From: Clostridia bacterium
GTDB taxonomy: Bacteria > Bacillota > Clostridia > Oscillospirales > Acutalibacteraceae
Reading direction: 5' to 3'
Length of the DNA: 46,056 nt
Assembly (NCBI GenBank): GCA_017397105.1
Contig: JAFQKF010000004.1
Coordinates: 1 to 46,056, forward strand
Shown here in pieces: positions 8,430 to 15,313 of this stretch; within the stretch, counting starts at the first letter, position 1, and every line of letters begins with the position of its first letter. Position numbers and translations under genes: made by a program. Below the pieces are notes generated by a model. The model did no database searches, was not told the DNA's origin, and saw only the letters and a program-made list of their open reading frames with translations.

Positions 8430-10001
8430 TTATTCTAAATCTTTAAACATCATAAATTCTGCGGCTCTACCATTAAGTCTTTTCCTTGTTTCGGCAGATT
8501 TCAATACATTACCGTTACCCAAAAATTTTAGAACCCTTTGAAAAATATCGCTGTCATTTAAATCTAACCAAGTGAAAACAAAAAAATCTCTGGTAAAATC
8601 ATCCGTTTCTGACGAAACCCATATACCTTCTTTTGAGGCAATAACCGAATACTTTGCTTTAAGTTGATTTGCATAACTTCTTGCTTGCATTTTGTATATT
8701 TCAAGGTCTTTTTCTGATGCTACTGTGTATTTCGCTTCTATGATAAGCTCTGCAGAGTGATGTCCAATAGAAATATTTGGGTGAATAACAAAATCAGGTA
8801 TCAATTTAGAATTATTGTTACCGACGTGAATATGCAATTGTTGCGTATATTCATCTTCTGTATATCCGAGCTTTTTTAAAAAAGGTTTTATAAGTTTGTT
8901 TTCAACATCTTTTTCTCTTTTTAAATCACCGTAATCATTATTAGCTACAAACTCCAATCTCGGTAAATCCGATTTTGAAATATCAAGAAGATGATTATAA
9001 GCAGAAGGATAAAGTTCAACACCATTTAATCCTTGCATATTTTTTCTGACAATAGGAAGCTGTTTGAAAAATTTATCTCTTTCAAGAGTTTTTAAAGTTA
9101 CTTTCTTTATTTTTTGCGGATTTGCTATATAAGTACATCTATAATAATAGAAAAACGGGTCATTAAATCCAGGCGAAACACTACGCCAAACAGAATTAAT
9201 TGCACTTACAGGAGATTTAACATACATTACAATATTATCTCCAGCCATAGTATCCGGATTGCATTGCCAAGGAGTGATTATATTATCCTCATCAGTTAAA
9301 AATGAATCGTCTTTTTCGCCACCAATAAAATAAGCACATTTTGCAGAAGGTAAATCTTTAACTATATAACTATCTATACCGCCAATATATTTTGGTGCAA
9401 AATCATATATAAAAGCACAAAATTCGTACGGTGACATATTGTGCTTAAGGCGGAATTCGTTGAAAGCCACACACAATTCTCCATAATAGAAAAAGCGACC
9501 TTTGTAATCTTTTTTTATAGGCATTTCCGGAAGATTGATTCCAAATTCATTTGCAATTTTTTCAACAATATTAAAATTGAACTTAAAATAGTAAGGTGTA
9601 AATAATTCAGGACATAAATAAGCAAGAAATGTTGTGTAATAAGATATTCCGATTGAAAATTCTTCAAAAATTACTTTATCTGATAAATGATTACCGTCAT
9701 CAATTCCAAAAAATAAAACATCAAGTAATTCTTGTGCTGAAAAATCAGTTTCTTCTGACAAATTTTCAAACGAATAGCAAGCATACATCAGTTCGTTTGA
9801 TTTTAGGTCTTCGGATATTTGTAGAAGAAATGTCTTTAGTAAACGATTTACTTCTTTACTTGGACAAAACGCTTTATGAAGATTGCAGATTTTATAAGCA
9901 TAGTCTTCTGTGAATTCATTTTCAATGTTATTTTTAAATAATTCAACAATTTCTCTTCCGCCTGCTTTTAAATAATTTTGCCATACATACTCATTGAACA
10001 T
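8430..10001 (-). CDS. EVE-like domain fused to an HsdR_N-type PD-(D/E)xK nuclease
   Basis: A 523-residue protein with three parts. Residues 1-220 are helical and unrecognised. Residues about 228-345 resemble an EVE/PUA-like domain (AYFIGG, DNIVMYVKSPVSAINSVWRS, FYYYRCTY, VRKNMQGLNG), a fold that reads modified bases. Residues about 375-490 match the nuclease domain at the start of type I restriction HsdR subunits: ENKLIKPFLKKLGY, PDF (Asp403), IEAK (Glu422, Lys424) and a QxxxY motif (QARSY). The ATG at 10001 has AGGGGG seven bases upstream. There is no helicase, methylase or specificity gene nearby. The gene is clearly more AT-rich than its neighbours, which suggests transfer. A modification-dependent (type IV-like) restriction role is inferred. 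The nuclease call is firmer than the EVE call. Confidence 0.75.
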   Translation of the reverse strand: MFNEYVWQNYLKAGGREIVELFKNNIENEFTEDYAYKICNLHKAFCPSKEVNRLLKTFLLQISEDLKSNELMYACYSFENLSEETDFSAQELLDVLFFGIDDGNHLSDKVIFEEFSIGISYYTTFLAYLCPELFTPYYFKFNFNIVEKIANEFGINLPEMPIKKDYKGRFFYYGELCVAFNEFRLKHNMSPYEFCAFIYDFAPKYIGGIDSYIVKDLPSAKCAYFIGGEKDDSFLTDEDNIITPWQCNPDTMAGDNIVMYVKSPVSAINSVWRSVSPGFNDPFFYYYRCTYIANPQKIKKVTLKTLERDKFFKQLPIVRKNMQGLNGVELYPSAYNHLLDISKSDLPRLEFVANNDYGDLKREKDVENKLIKPFLKKLGYTEDEYTQQLHIHVGNNNSKLIPDFVIHPNISIGHHSAELIIEAKYTVASEKDLEIYKMQARSYANQLKAKYSVIASKEGIWVSSETDDFTRDFFVFTWLDLNDSDIFQRVLKFLGNGNVLKSAETRKRLNGRAAEFMMFKDLE

Positions 10002-10220
10002 ATACACACCCCCTAATCTATATGAGTTTCGTTGAAGTAACTTTTTTTATTAAACTATACCATACTCACATCAAAAAATCTACTATAAAAACATAATCTG
10101 CCGACGGTGACGGATATTCTTGACGACCATAGGGATATTTATCTTCGGTTTGTCGTCGTCTTTTCGTCGTCGGAAGTGGGTTTTGGGGATAGTTTACTGT
10201 GGGTGAAAGCATAAGAAAAA

Positions 10221-10248
10221 CCCCACAGAAGCGATTACTTCCATGGGG
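10221..10248 (-). terminator. Terminator-like hairpin downstream of the tRNA-Ser array
   Basis: On the minus strand CCCCATGGAAG pairs with CTTCTGTGGGG (two mismatches), followed by TTTTTCTTATG. It sits just past the last element of the tRNA-Ser array. No gene lies between it and 10001. Confidence 0.6.
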
Positions 10249-10266
10249 AAAATGCAAAATAAAAAA

Positions 10267-10337
10267 GGAACATCCTCAGCTAGCCGAAAGAATTGCCCTG
10301 TCAACAGGGTTAAATTCAATCTTATTGGATGTTCCTT
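10267..10337 (-). terminator. Third terminator of the tRNA-Ser array, with an inner hairpin
   Basis: GGAACATCC (10267-10275) pairs with GGATGTTCC (10327-10335), followed on the minus strand by a T-run (10266-10261). The 50-nt interior contains a second hairpin (CCCTG TCAA CAGGG). It directly follows the CCA-like end of the element at 10341. Confidence 0.65.
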
Positions 10338-10340
10338 AAA

Positions 10341-10451
10341 TGGCGGAGAGCAAGGGATTTTTATCGCCTCGCTTTGCTCGTTGCGACTCGGCAAACTCTC
10401 CACCGGAGAGTTTGTTCGCTTGCGCGAATCCCCTCGCTGTTCGAATCCCTT
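10341..10451 (-). other. tRNA-Ser-derived hairpin element, copy 1
   Basis: Read on the minus strand, the element starts with an AAGGGATTCGAA-like segment and ends with CCCTTGCTCTCCGCCA, the exact T-arm/acceptor/CCA end of the neighbouring tRNA-Ser. Between them is no tRNA body but a central hairpin (10392-10401 with 10405-10414, loop ACC). The outer segments AAGGGATT (10353-10360) and AATCCCTT (10444-10451) can pair, so the whole unit can fold into one long structure. It is followed by its own terminator. It is not a functional tRNA; its role is unknown. Confidence 0.7.
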
Positions 10452-10459
10452 TTCTTTAT

Positions 10460-10500
10460 AAAAAAATCAAGAGAGATACCGTTTGGTATCTCTCTTGATT
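10460..10500 (-). terminator. Second terminator of the tRNA-Ser array
   Basis: A perfect 16-bp stem (10465-10480 with 10485-10500), then seven Ts on the minus strand. It separates element copy 2 from copy 1. Confidence 0.9.
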
Positions 10501-10503
10501 TCA

Positions 10504-10649
10504 TGGCGGAGAGCAAGGGGCTTTTACTGTCTATTCTTTATTCTTCTCGCTGTATGTTGCGTGTTTGTCTAATTCTTCACGGTGTAGTCCCACGCCCTAA
10601 AAACAGTCCACCGGACTGTTTTCTTAACGGGCTTTCGAATCCCTTGCTT
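10504..10649 (-). other. tRNA-Ser-derived hairpin element, copy 2
   Basis: It has the same plan as the copy at 10341. It starts AAGCAAGGGATTCGAA and ends CCCCTTGCTCTCCGCCA on the minus strand, with an outer stem AGCAAGGG (10512-10519) / CCCTTGCT (10641-10648). The central hairpin at 10600-10609 with 10613-10622 has the same ACC loop. The stem sequence differs from copy 1, but both remain fully paired, which is compensatory change. The remaining body is unrelated to a tRNA. A terminator lies on each side. Confidence 0.7.
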
Positions 10650-10651
10650 AC

Positions 10652-10694
10652 AAAAAAATTAAGAGAAACATCCTTGCGGATATTTCTCTTAATT
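10652..10694 (-). terminator. Terminator of tRNA-Ser
   Basis: A 17-bp stem with one mismatch (10657-10673 with 10678-10694), loop TTGC, then seven Ts on the minus strand. It lies directly after the tRNA-Ser CCA end. Confidence 0.9.
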
Positions 10695-10697
10695 TCA

Positions 10698-10789
10698 TGG
10701 CGGAGAGCAAGGGATTCGAACCCTCGAACCGTTTTAGGCGGTTACACGATTTCCAATCGTGCTCCTTCGACCAGCTCGGACAACTCTCC
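10698..10789 (-). tRNA. tRNA-Ser(GGA)
   Basis: A complete 92-nt class II tRNA on the minus strand. The acceptor GGAGAGT pairs with GCTCTCC, there is a long variable arm, and the anticodon stem CACGA/TCGTG encloses loop TTGGAAA with anticodon GGA (reads UCC/UCU). The T-loop is TTCGAAT and the CCA is encoded. Two partial copies of its 3' end follow downstream. Confidence 0.96.
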
Positions 10790-10910
10790 GTATCTGTCAA
10801 ATAATTATTAAAAACAGCATTGGCTATTATATATTAACCTTCAGAAAAAATCAAGCCCTTTTGCAAAATTTCTTTTATTTTTTTGTTTTTCTCCTCCCTT
10901 TTCTGCTTTC

Positions 10911-10939
10911 TTGACAAATATAGTGGCTTATGATAAAAT
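10911..10939 (+). promoter_or_regulatory. Promoter of the secreted metallophosphoesterase
   Basis: TTGACA (10911-10916), a 17-bp spacer and TAAAAT (10934-10939), 50 bp upstream of the ATG. Confidence 0.85.
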
Positions 10940-10988
10940 TCTTATATTATTTATTTATGCTTTATAAGCATAGGAAAGAGGATTTTTT

Positions 10989-12707
10989 ATGAAAAAAGCC
11001 GTTTGTATTCTTTTGTCGCTGTGCCTTCTTGTTTGCTCCTGCGTTATTGGCGCTTTCGCAAACGAAGAGCCCGACCTCAGTTTCGCCGTTGCCTCAGACC
11101 TTCACTACAACATCCCCAGAGAAGTGCTTGAAGGCGAAATAGACGACCCCATTTACTGGTACGCCAACAGGCGCTGCGCTATGGAGGATGAAAGCGGTTT
11201 TATTATTGACGAATTCCTTAAGCAGTGCGGCGAAAACGATGAAATTGAATTCGTTCTTCTTTCAGGCGACCTTGTTGACAACGGCCGTGCTATCCCCCAG
11301 GAGCACTACGATATGGCCGCAAAGCTTGCCGCTTTTGAAGCAACCTACGGCAAACAGGTTTACGTTATAAACGGTAACCACGATGCCGCTGAAGGCTCAG
11401 AAACCACCTTTGCTCAGTTCAAGAGCATTTATCATGATTTCGGCTACGATCAGGCTCTCGTAATCAACGAGAACGACTGCTCATACACCGCAAACCTCGG
11501 TGAAAAATACCGCCTTATCGCTCTTGACAGCTGCGATGAAACCGCCTCCACCGAGGACGGTATGACCGCTGAAAAAATCGATTGGGTACATCAGCAGGTT
11601 AAAGCCGCTGACGCTGACGGCAGATATCCCATCCTCATGATGCATCACAACCTCAATAACCATATGCCCCTTCAGAGCATTTTCAGCAAAAACTTTATCG
11701 TAAAATTCCACAACACCACCGCTGAGCTCTTTGCCGACTGGGGAATCAAGCTTGTTTTCTCAGGCCACGAGCATTGCAGTGACGTTACCACCTTCACAAG
11801 CCTTCTCGGCAACACAATCACCGACTTTGCAACAACCTCACTCACAATGTATCCTCTCGCTTACAGATTCTTCACCCTCACCGAGGATGAAATCAAATAT
11901 GAATCCAAAACAATCGAAAGCATTGACACCGATGCTCTCACTCAGACGGTTTCCGGCTTCACTCAGGAGCACATCGACCTTATGAACAGCGGCCTTAACG
12001 CATACGCAAAGGGCTTCCTTAAAGAAGGCATCAAATACCGCCTTTCCCTCTCCCTTTCAATGGAGAAAATGGGAATTGCCGAGGACGCTTTCTACTATGA
12101 TCTTGTTTACACCGCTGTAACGGGGCTTACCGATATTCTTGAAATGCCTCTCTACGGCGAAGGCGGCGTTCAGGAGCTTGCTAAGGCATACAATATTGAT
12201 ATCCCTGACAGCAACTACGAAGATCCCTGGGATCTTGCAACAGAGCTTGTTGCCGCCCACTACGAGGGCGGAGAGAACAAGGACCTTGAAAGCACCGAAG
12301 TTGCAATTCTCCTGAGAACAGTTGCTCTCATCCTCAGAACCGACCTTGCAGGCATCAGCGACGAGCTTTTCCTCAAAGCTGCAAACGCTTTCCTCGAGGA
12401 TTACGGCATCGAATCAATCTCCGATGAACTCACCAAGCTCGGCACCAAGGTTTTCGGCGGCGCAACCTCCGCAGAATACTTCCTGCTTGCTATCGCATCC
12501 CCTATTCTTTATGAATTCGCTTTTGACAACGATAACGTTGACGATAACAACGGAACTCTCGACGGCTACGGAACGGTTTCCGTTTCCTCAAACATCAGCA
12601 ACATAAGCGATAAAACTGCAAAAATCTTCTCCGACATCGTCAAGTATATGAAGTACATCCTCACCTATCTCTTCAAAGCAATTATTATTTTTGATTTCAA
12701 CTTCTGA
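10989..12707 (+). CDS. Secreted calcineurin-like metallophosphoesterase
   Basis: A 572-residue exported protein of the calcineurin-like phosphoesterase superfamily, which hydrolyses phosphate mono- or diesters with two metal ions. The signal peptide spans residues 1-25 (cleavage near GAFAN). Metal-binding motifs appear in order: ASDLHYN, SGDLVDNG, GNHDAAEG, MMHHN and SGHEHCSD. After residue 300 comes a long helical region of unknown function, and the last 20 residues (YILTYLFKAIIIFDFNF) are hydrophobic and could anchor the protein in the membrane. An AGGAAAGAGG site precedes ATG 10989. It has its own promoter and a strong shared terminator. The substrate is unknown; phosphate scavenging or envelope turnover are guesses. 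Confidence 0.9.
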   Translation: MKKAVCILLSLCLLVCSCVIGAFANEEPDLSFAVASDLHYNIPREVLEGEIDDPIYWYANRRCAMEDESGFIIDEFLKQCGENDEIEFVLLSGDLVDNGRAIPQEHYDMAAKLAAFEATYGKQVYVINGNHDAAEGSETTFAQFKSIYHDFGYDQALVINENDCSYTANLGEKYRLIALDSCDETASTEDGMTAEKIDWVHQQVKAADADGRYPILMMHHNLNNHMPLQSIFSKNFIVKFHNTTAELFADWGIKLVFSGHEHCSDVTTFTSLLGNTITDFATTSLTMYPLAYRFFTLTEDEIKYESKTIESIDTDALTQTVSGFTQEHIDLMNSGLNAYAKGFLKEGIKYRLSLSLSMEKMGIAEDAFYYDLVYTAVTGLTDILEMPLYGEGGVQELAKAYNIDIPDSNYEDPWDLATELVAAHYEGGENKDLESTEVAILLRTVALILRTDLAGISDELFLKAANAFLEDYGIESISDELTKLGTKVFGGATSAEYFLLAIASPILYEFAFDNDNVDDNNGTLDGYGTVSVSSNISNISDKTAKIFSDIVKYMKYILTYLFKAIIIFDFNF

Positions 12708-12715
12708 GCAAAAGA

Positions 12716-12753
12716 AAACCCCGATTTTCGTTAGTGAAAATCGGGGTTTTTTT
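12716..12753. terminator. Bidirectional terminator between convergent genes
   Basis: A 14-bp perfect stem (12716-12729 with 12736-12749) with Ts on the plus side and A/T-rich DNA on the other. It serves the phosphoesterase and the converging membrane-protein gene, whose stop codon lies in the T-run. Confidence 0.9.
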
Positions 12754-13507
12754 ATACGTTTACAGTTTCCCTTTCCTGTGCAAAATCAAAATCAAATTTG
12801 AACCTTCCCTTATGGCGGTAGGGAACAAGCTTCAGGAATATGTAAGCAACAAGTGCTCCGACGGTGTTAAGAACAATATCGCCCATTATATCCATAATAG
12901 GCCAGCGTTCGGGGACAATCGGATCAAAAAGAGTTACTGCCTTTGCCGTATCAAGCGCGAGCAGCAGCGACCAGTGCTGAGAATCGCCCGGATAGCCGCT
13001 CATCATGCCTGCCACCTGATCAAAAGTGAATTCAAACAGCTCCCATGCGGTTGCACCGATAAACGAAAAGCCTACCGCCGCAAGAAGAACCATTGAAAGA
13101 GAAGCGTCTTTTTTATCTCTCTTTATCAATGCACAGGCAAATTCATACCCAAGGAAAACGCATCCTGCGCCGCCGAGAAAATGAAGCGCCGCGTCCCACA
13201 GGCGGATATCATAATAGAAATTAAGAAACTTACCGCAGAAGGAAGCCGCAAAAACTATCAGTATCGAAAAAGTCTGAATCACCGACGGCATATAGCGGAA
13301 AACCCTCTTCGGTGAACAGAGCATCAGTATTTCCCACGCAAACATTGCAACAAGATTTGCACCTACCTGAAGCGGATCGGTTATATCAAACGGTTTCTTG
13401 AAGAAACCTGCCACAAACGCATAAACCATAAGCAGTCTGAAAATCCACCAAAAGGCAAATCTTCTTTTGGGGCAATTATCTTTGAGTCGCTGAACATATT
13501 CTTTCAT
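12752..13507 (-). CDS. DUF2238/YjdF-like multi-pass membrane protein
   Basis: A 251-residue protein with about seven hydrophobic segments. It shows the conserved pattern of the YjdF/DUF2238 family: DAALHFLGG in one helix, GATAWELFEFTFDQ in another, and MDIMGDIVLNTVGAL near the end. Family function is not established. I chose ATG 13507 because GGAG lies seven bases upstream; the in-frame ATG at 13513 abuts the site. It shares a terminator with the convergent phosphoesterase. The gene just upstream (13521) ends 13 bp away, so the two may be cotranscribed. Confidence 0.78.
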   Translation of the reverse strand: MKEYVQRLKDNCPKRRFAFWWIFRLLMVYAFVAGFFKKPFDITDPLQVGANLVAMFAWEILMLCSPKRVFRYMPSVIQTFSILIVFAASFCGKFLNFYYDIRLWDAALHFLGGAGCVFLGYEFACALIKRDKKDASLSMVLLAAVGFSFIGATAWELFEFTFDQVAGMMSGYPGDSQHWSLLLALDTAKAVTLFDPIVPERWPIMDIMGDIVLNTVGALVAYIFLKLVPYRHKGRFKFDFDFAQERETVNV

Positions 13508-13520
13508 AAACATTCTCCGT

Positions 13521-14156
13521 TTAAAATGTTGTATCTTCTTTTTGTACTAAATTTTCAGGTGTAATTATTTGTGTAAAATCAATTGTATTAAGCACAGGAG
13601 GTGAATAAATTGCACCTAATATTTCGTCAGCTTTTCTGTATATTAAATAATCAATTTCAATAATCAATTCTTTATTAACAGCAATAAAAACACTCCCTCG
13701 ATAACCTTGATGCATATAGAAGCCTTCACTTTGACGATCTGATTTCATTGGGGTTATAAGATATTTGATGTTATCGCAAAACCCTTTTTTTGCAAAAAGT
13801 TTGAAAAATTTATTGTATTCGTTAGAAATGTCGTCCAATTCTTTGTATGCATCGTCACTTTCATAACTACTTAAAATAACATTGTATTGTCCATTGTCAT
13901 AAATGCCAGCGGGAATCTTATTTTCTTTTGACGAGATTGTATTTTGAGCTATACAAATTGCTTTTTCAACATCGAGCTTTGGTTGCTTGTAATTACCCTG
14001 AAAGAACATTGTGAAGACTATCAAAAATGGTATAAAAAGAAATATTAACTTTTTGCAAGAGAAGTCTCTTATGATATTTACAATAGTAAAAATTTCAATA
14101 ATAGCACAAACGATTAATATTATTAAACGCAAAAATGTACTTATTATAAAACTCAT
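13521..14156 (-). CDS. Membrane-anchored protein of unknown function, AT-rich
   Basis: A 211-residue protein with two closely spaced N-terminal transmembrane segments (about residues 5-25 and 33-53) and a polar C-terminal domain of about 150 residues. I do not recognise the domain. The start at ATG 14156 is supported by GGAGGG seven bases upstream; an earlier in-frame start at 14171 lies before that site. Base composition is clearly more AT-rich than the surrounding genes and codon use is A/T-ending, which suggests recent acquisition. Upstream lies a 5'-truncated ORF of similar composition. A toxin/immunity relation was considered but nothing in the sequence proves it. Confidence 0.7.
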   Translation of the reverse strand: MSFIISTFLRLIILIVCAIIEIFTIVNIIRDFSCKKLIFLFIPFLIVFTMFFQGNYKQPKLDVEKAICIAQNTISSKENKIPAGIYDNGQYNVILSSYESDDAYKELDDISNEYNKFFKLFAKKGFCDNIKYLITPMKSDRQSEGFYMHQGYRGSVFIAVNKELIIEIDYLIYRKADEILGAIYSPPVLNTIDFTQIITPENLVQKEDTTF

Positions 14157-14183
14157 AAACAAACCCTCCATTAAAAACCATAA

Positions 14184-14453
14184 TTACCATAGTGCTTTAC
14201 TGCTTTTTAAATATGTATAATTGTCAGTCGCACTTTTTATAATTGATTTAGTTTCATTTTTCACTGAACCAAAAATGACATTTTTGTGTGCTTTAGCACT
14301 ATCAACTTCAACACCGTTTTTCTTTTTAGGATGACTCCAGTATTTAATATATCCTAGGATTCCCCATTGGCTATATATTGGAGTAACCGCATAATATCTC
14401 TTTAATAAGGCAAGAGTTTTCTTTAAGTGCAAAATTGTTTCTTGTTCTTTATA
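14184..14453 (-). pseudogene. 5'-truncated ORF, C-terminal remnant
   Basis: The frame is open from a stop at about 14454-14456 to the stop at 14184. It contains no ATG near its start and no ribosome site; only a TTG at 14432 could initiate. The roughly 88 codons read like the C-terminal part of a longer protein (YYAVTPIYSQWGILGYIKYW, then a basic, polar tail). It is AT-rich like the gene after it. It probably represents the remains of a larger gene. I cannot name the family. Confidence 0.5.
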
Positions 14454-14580
14454 TTACTACAAAACAATCTTAAATACAACCGAAAACAACAAAATTTCAC
14501 ATTTGGCAATAAATGTTTTTTCATATAGACAAAAAGCCGCCGTTGACACACCGTGTTTCGTTGTTGTAAACTGTAATTAT

Positions 14581-14613
14581 TCTAATGAGATTTTAATAAT
14601 CCGGCACTATACT
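14581..14613 (+). promoter_or_regulatory. Response-regulator operator and promoter, site 1
   Basis: TCTAAT (14581-14586) and TTTAAT (14592-14597) form direct repeats with 11-bp spacing, typical of OmpR-family tandem sites. They overlap the expected -35 region of the -10 element TATACT (14608-14613). The same arrangement, with identical spacings, precedes the PepSY gene at 16924. A second possible start (TTGACA at 14543-14548 with TAAACT) lies just upstream and could give basal expression. Confidence 0.7.
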
Positions 14614-14638
14614 TTTGAAAAGGCAAGGAGGTATGAAT

Positions 14639-15313
14639 ATGAGGATACTTATAGCAGAGGACGAAAAAAGCCTTAACAGAATTCTGGCAAAGCAGCTCAA
14701 AGCGGCAGGTTACAGCGTTGACTGTGCCTTCGACGGTGAGGAAGCCGACGATTTTTTATTCTCAGGCGAATATGATGCTGCCGTTTTCGATATAATGATG
14801 CCGAAGCTTGACGGAATCTCACTTGTAAAAAAGATGAGAAGCCGGGGTGATGCTACGCCCGTTTTGTTCCTTACTGCACGTGACAGCATTGAGGACCGTG
14901 TAACAGGTCTTGATATCGGTGCGGACGATTATCTTGTAAAGCCTTTTGCGATTGAGGAATTGCTGGCAAGGCTCAGGGTAATGCTGAGAAAAAACTCAGA
15001 GCACAAATCAAGCGTCATAACAGTTGACAACCTGGTGATAGATACATCATCCATGGAAGTACGCCGTAACGGAAAAGTAATCAAACTCTCCGCCAAGGAA
15101 TACGAGCTTTTGCATTACATGGCAGTAAACTGCGGAATTGTTCTGAGCCGCGAAAAAATCGAAAATCATATCTGGAATTATGACTATGAAGGCGGCACTA
15201 ACGTTGTTGACGTTTATATCCGTTACCTTCGCAAAAAGATTGATGAAGATTTTGAAACAAAGCTTATCCACACCGTAAGAGGTGCAGGATATACGCTCAA
15301 GGTGATAAAATGA
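14639..15313 (+). CDS. OmpR-family response regulator
   Basis: A 224-residue two-component response regulator. The receiver domain (1-120) has the acidic pocket at Glu7/Asp8, the phosphoacceptor Asp51 in AVFDIMMPKLDG, FLTARD and LVKPF. The C-terminal winged helix (about 125-222) ends in the usual VRGAGYTLK. I chose ATG 14639 because GGAGG lies seven bases before it; ATG 14633 is too close. The gene overlaps the kinase gene by ATGA, implying translational coupling. Matching operator repeats occur at its own promoter and before the PepSY lipoprotein gene, suggesting autoregulation and one direct target. Confidence 0.96.
   Translation: MRILIAEDEKSLNRILAKQLKAAGYSVDCAFDGEEADDFLFSGEYDAAVFDIMMPKLDGISLVKKMRSRGDATPVLFLTARDSIEDRVTGLDIGADDYLVKPFAIEELLARLRVMLRKNSEHKSSVITVDNLVIDTSSMEVRRNGKVIKLSAKEYELLHYMAVNCGIVLSREKIENHIWNYDYEGGTNVVDVYIRYLRKKIDEDFETKLIHTVRGAGYTLKVIK

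Noticed and set aside
10341-10789. Attachment-site repeats left by an integrated phage or element at tRNA-Ser
   Set aside because: The repeated tRNA ends lie only about 110-195 bp apart, with terminators and structured DNA between them and no integrase nearby. Tandem duplication of a tRNA-terminator unit explains the layout better.
10329-10811. Open reading frame on the plus strand containing WRRARDSNPRTVLGG
   Set aside because: It is the antisense of tRNA-Ser and its derived elements; this kind of peptide is a known artefact of translating tRNA complements.
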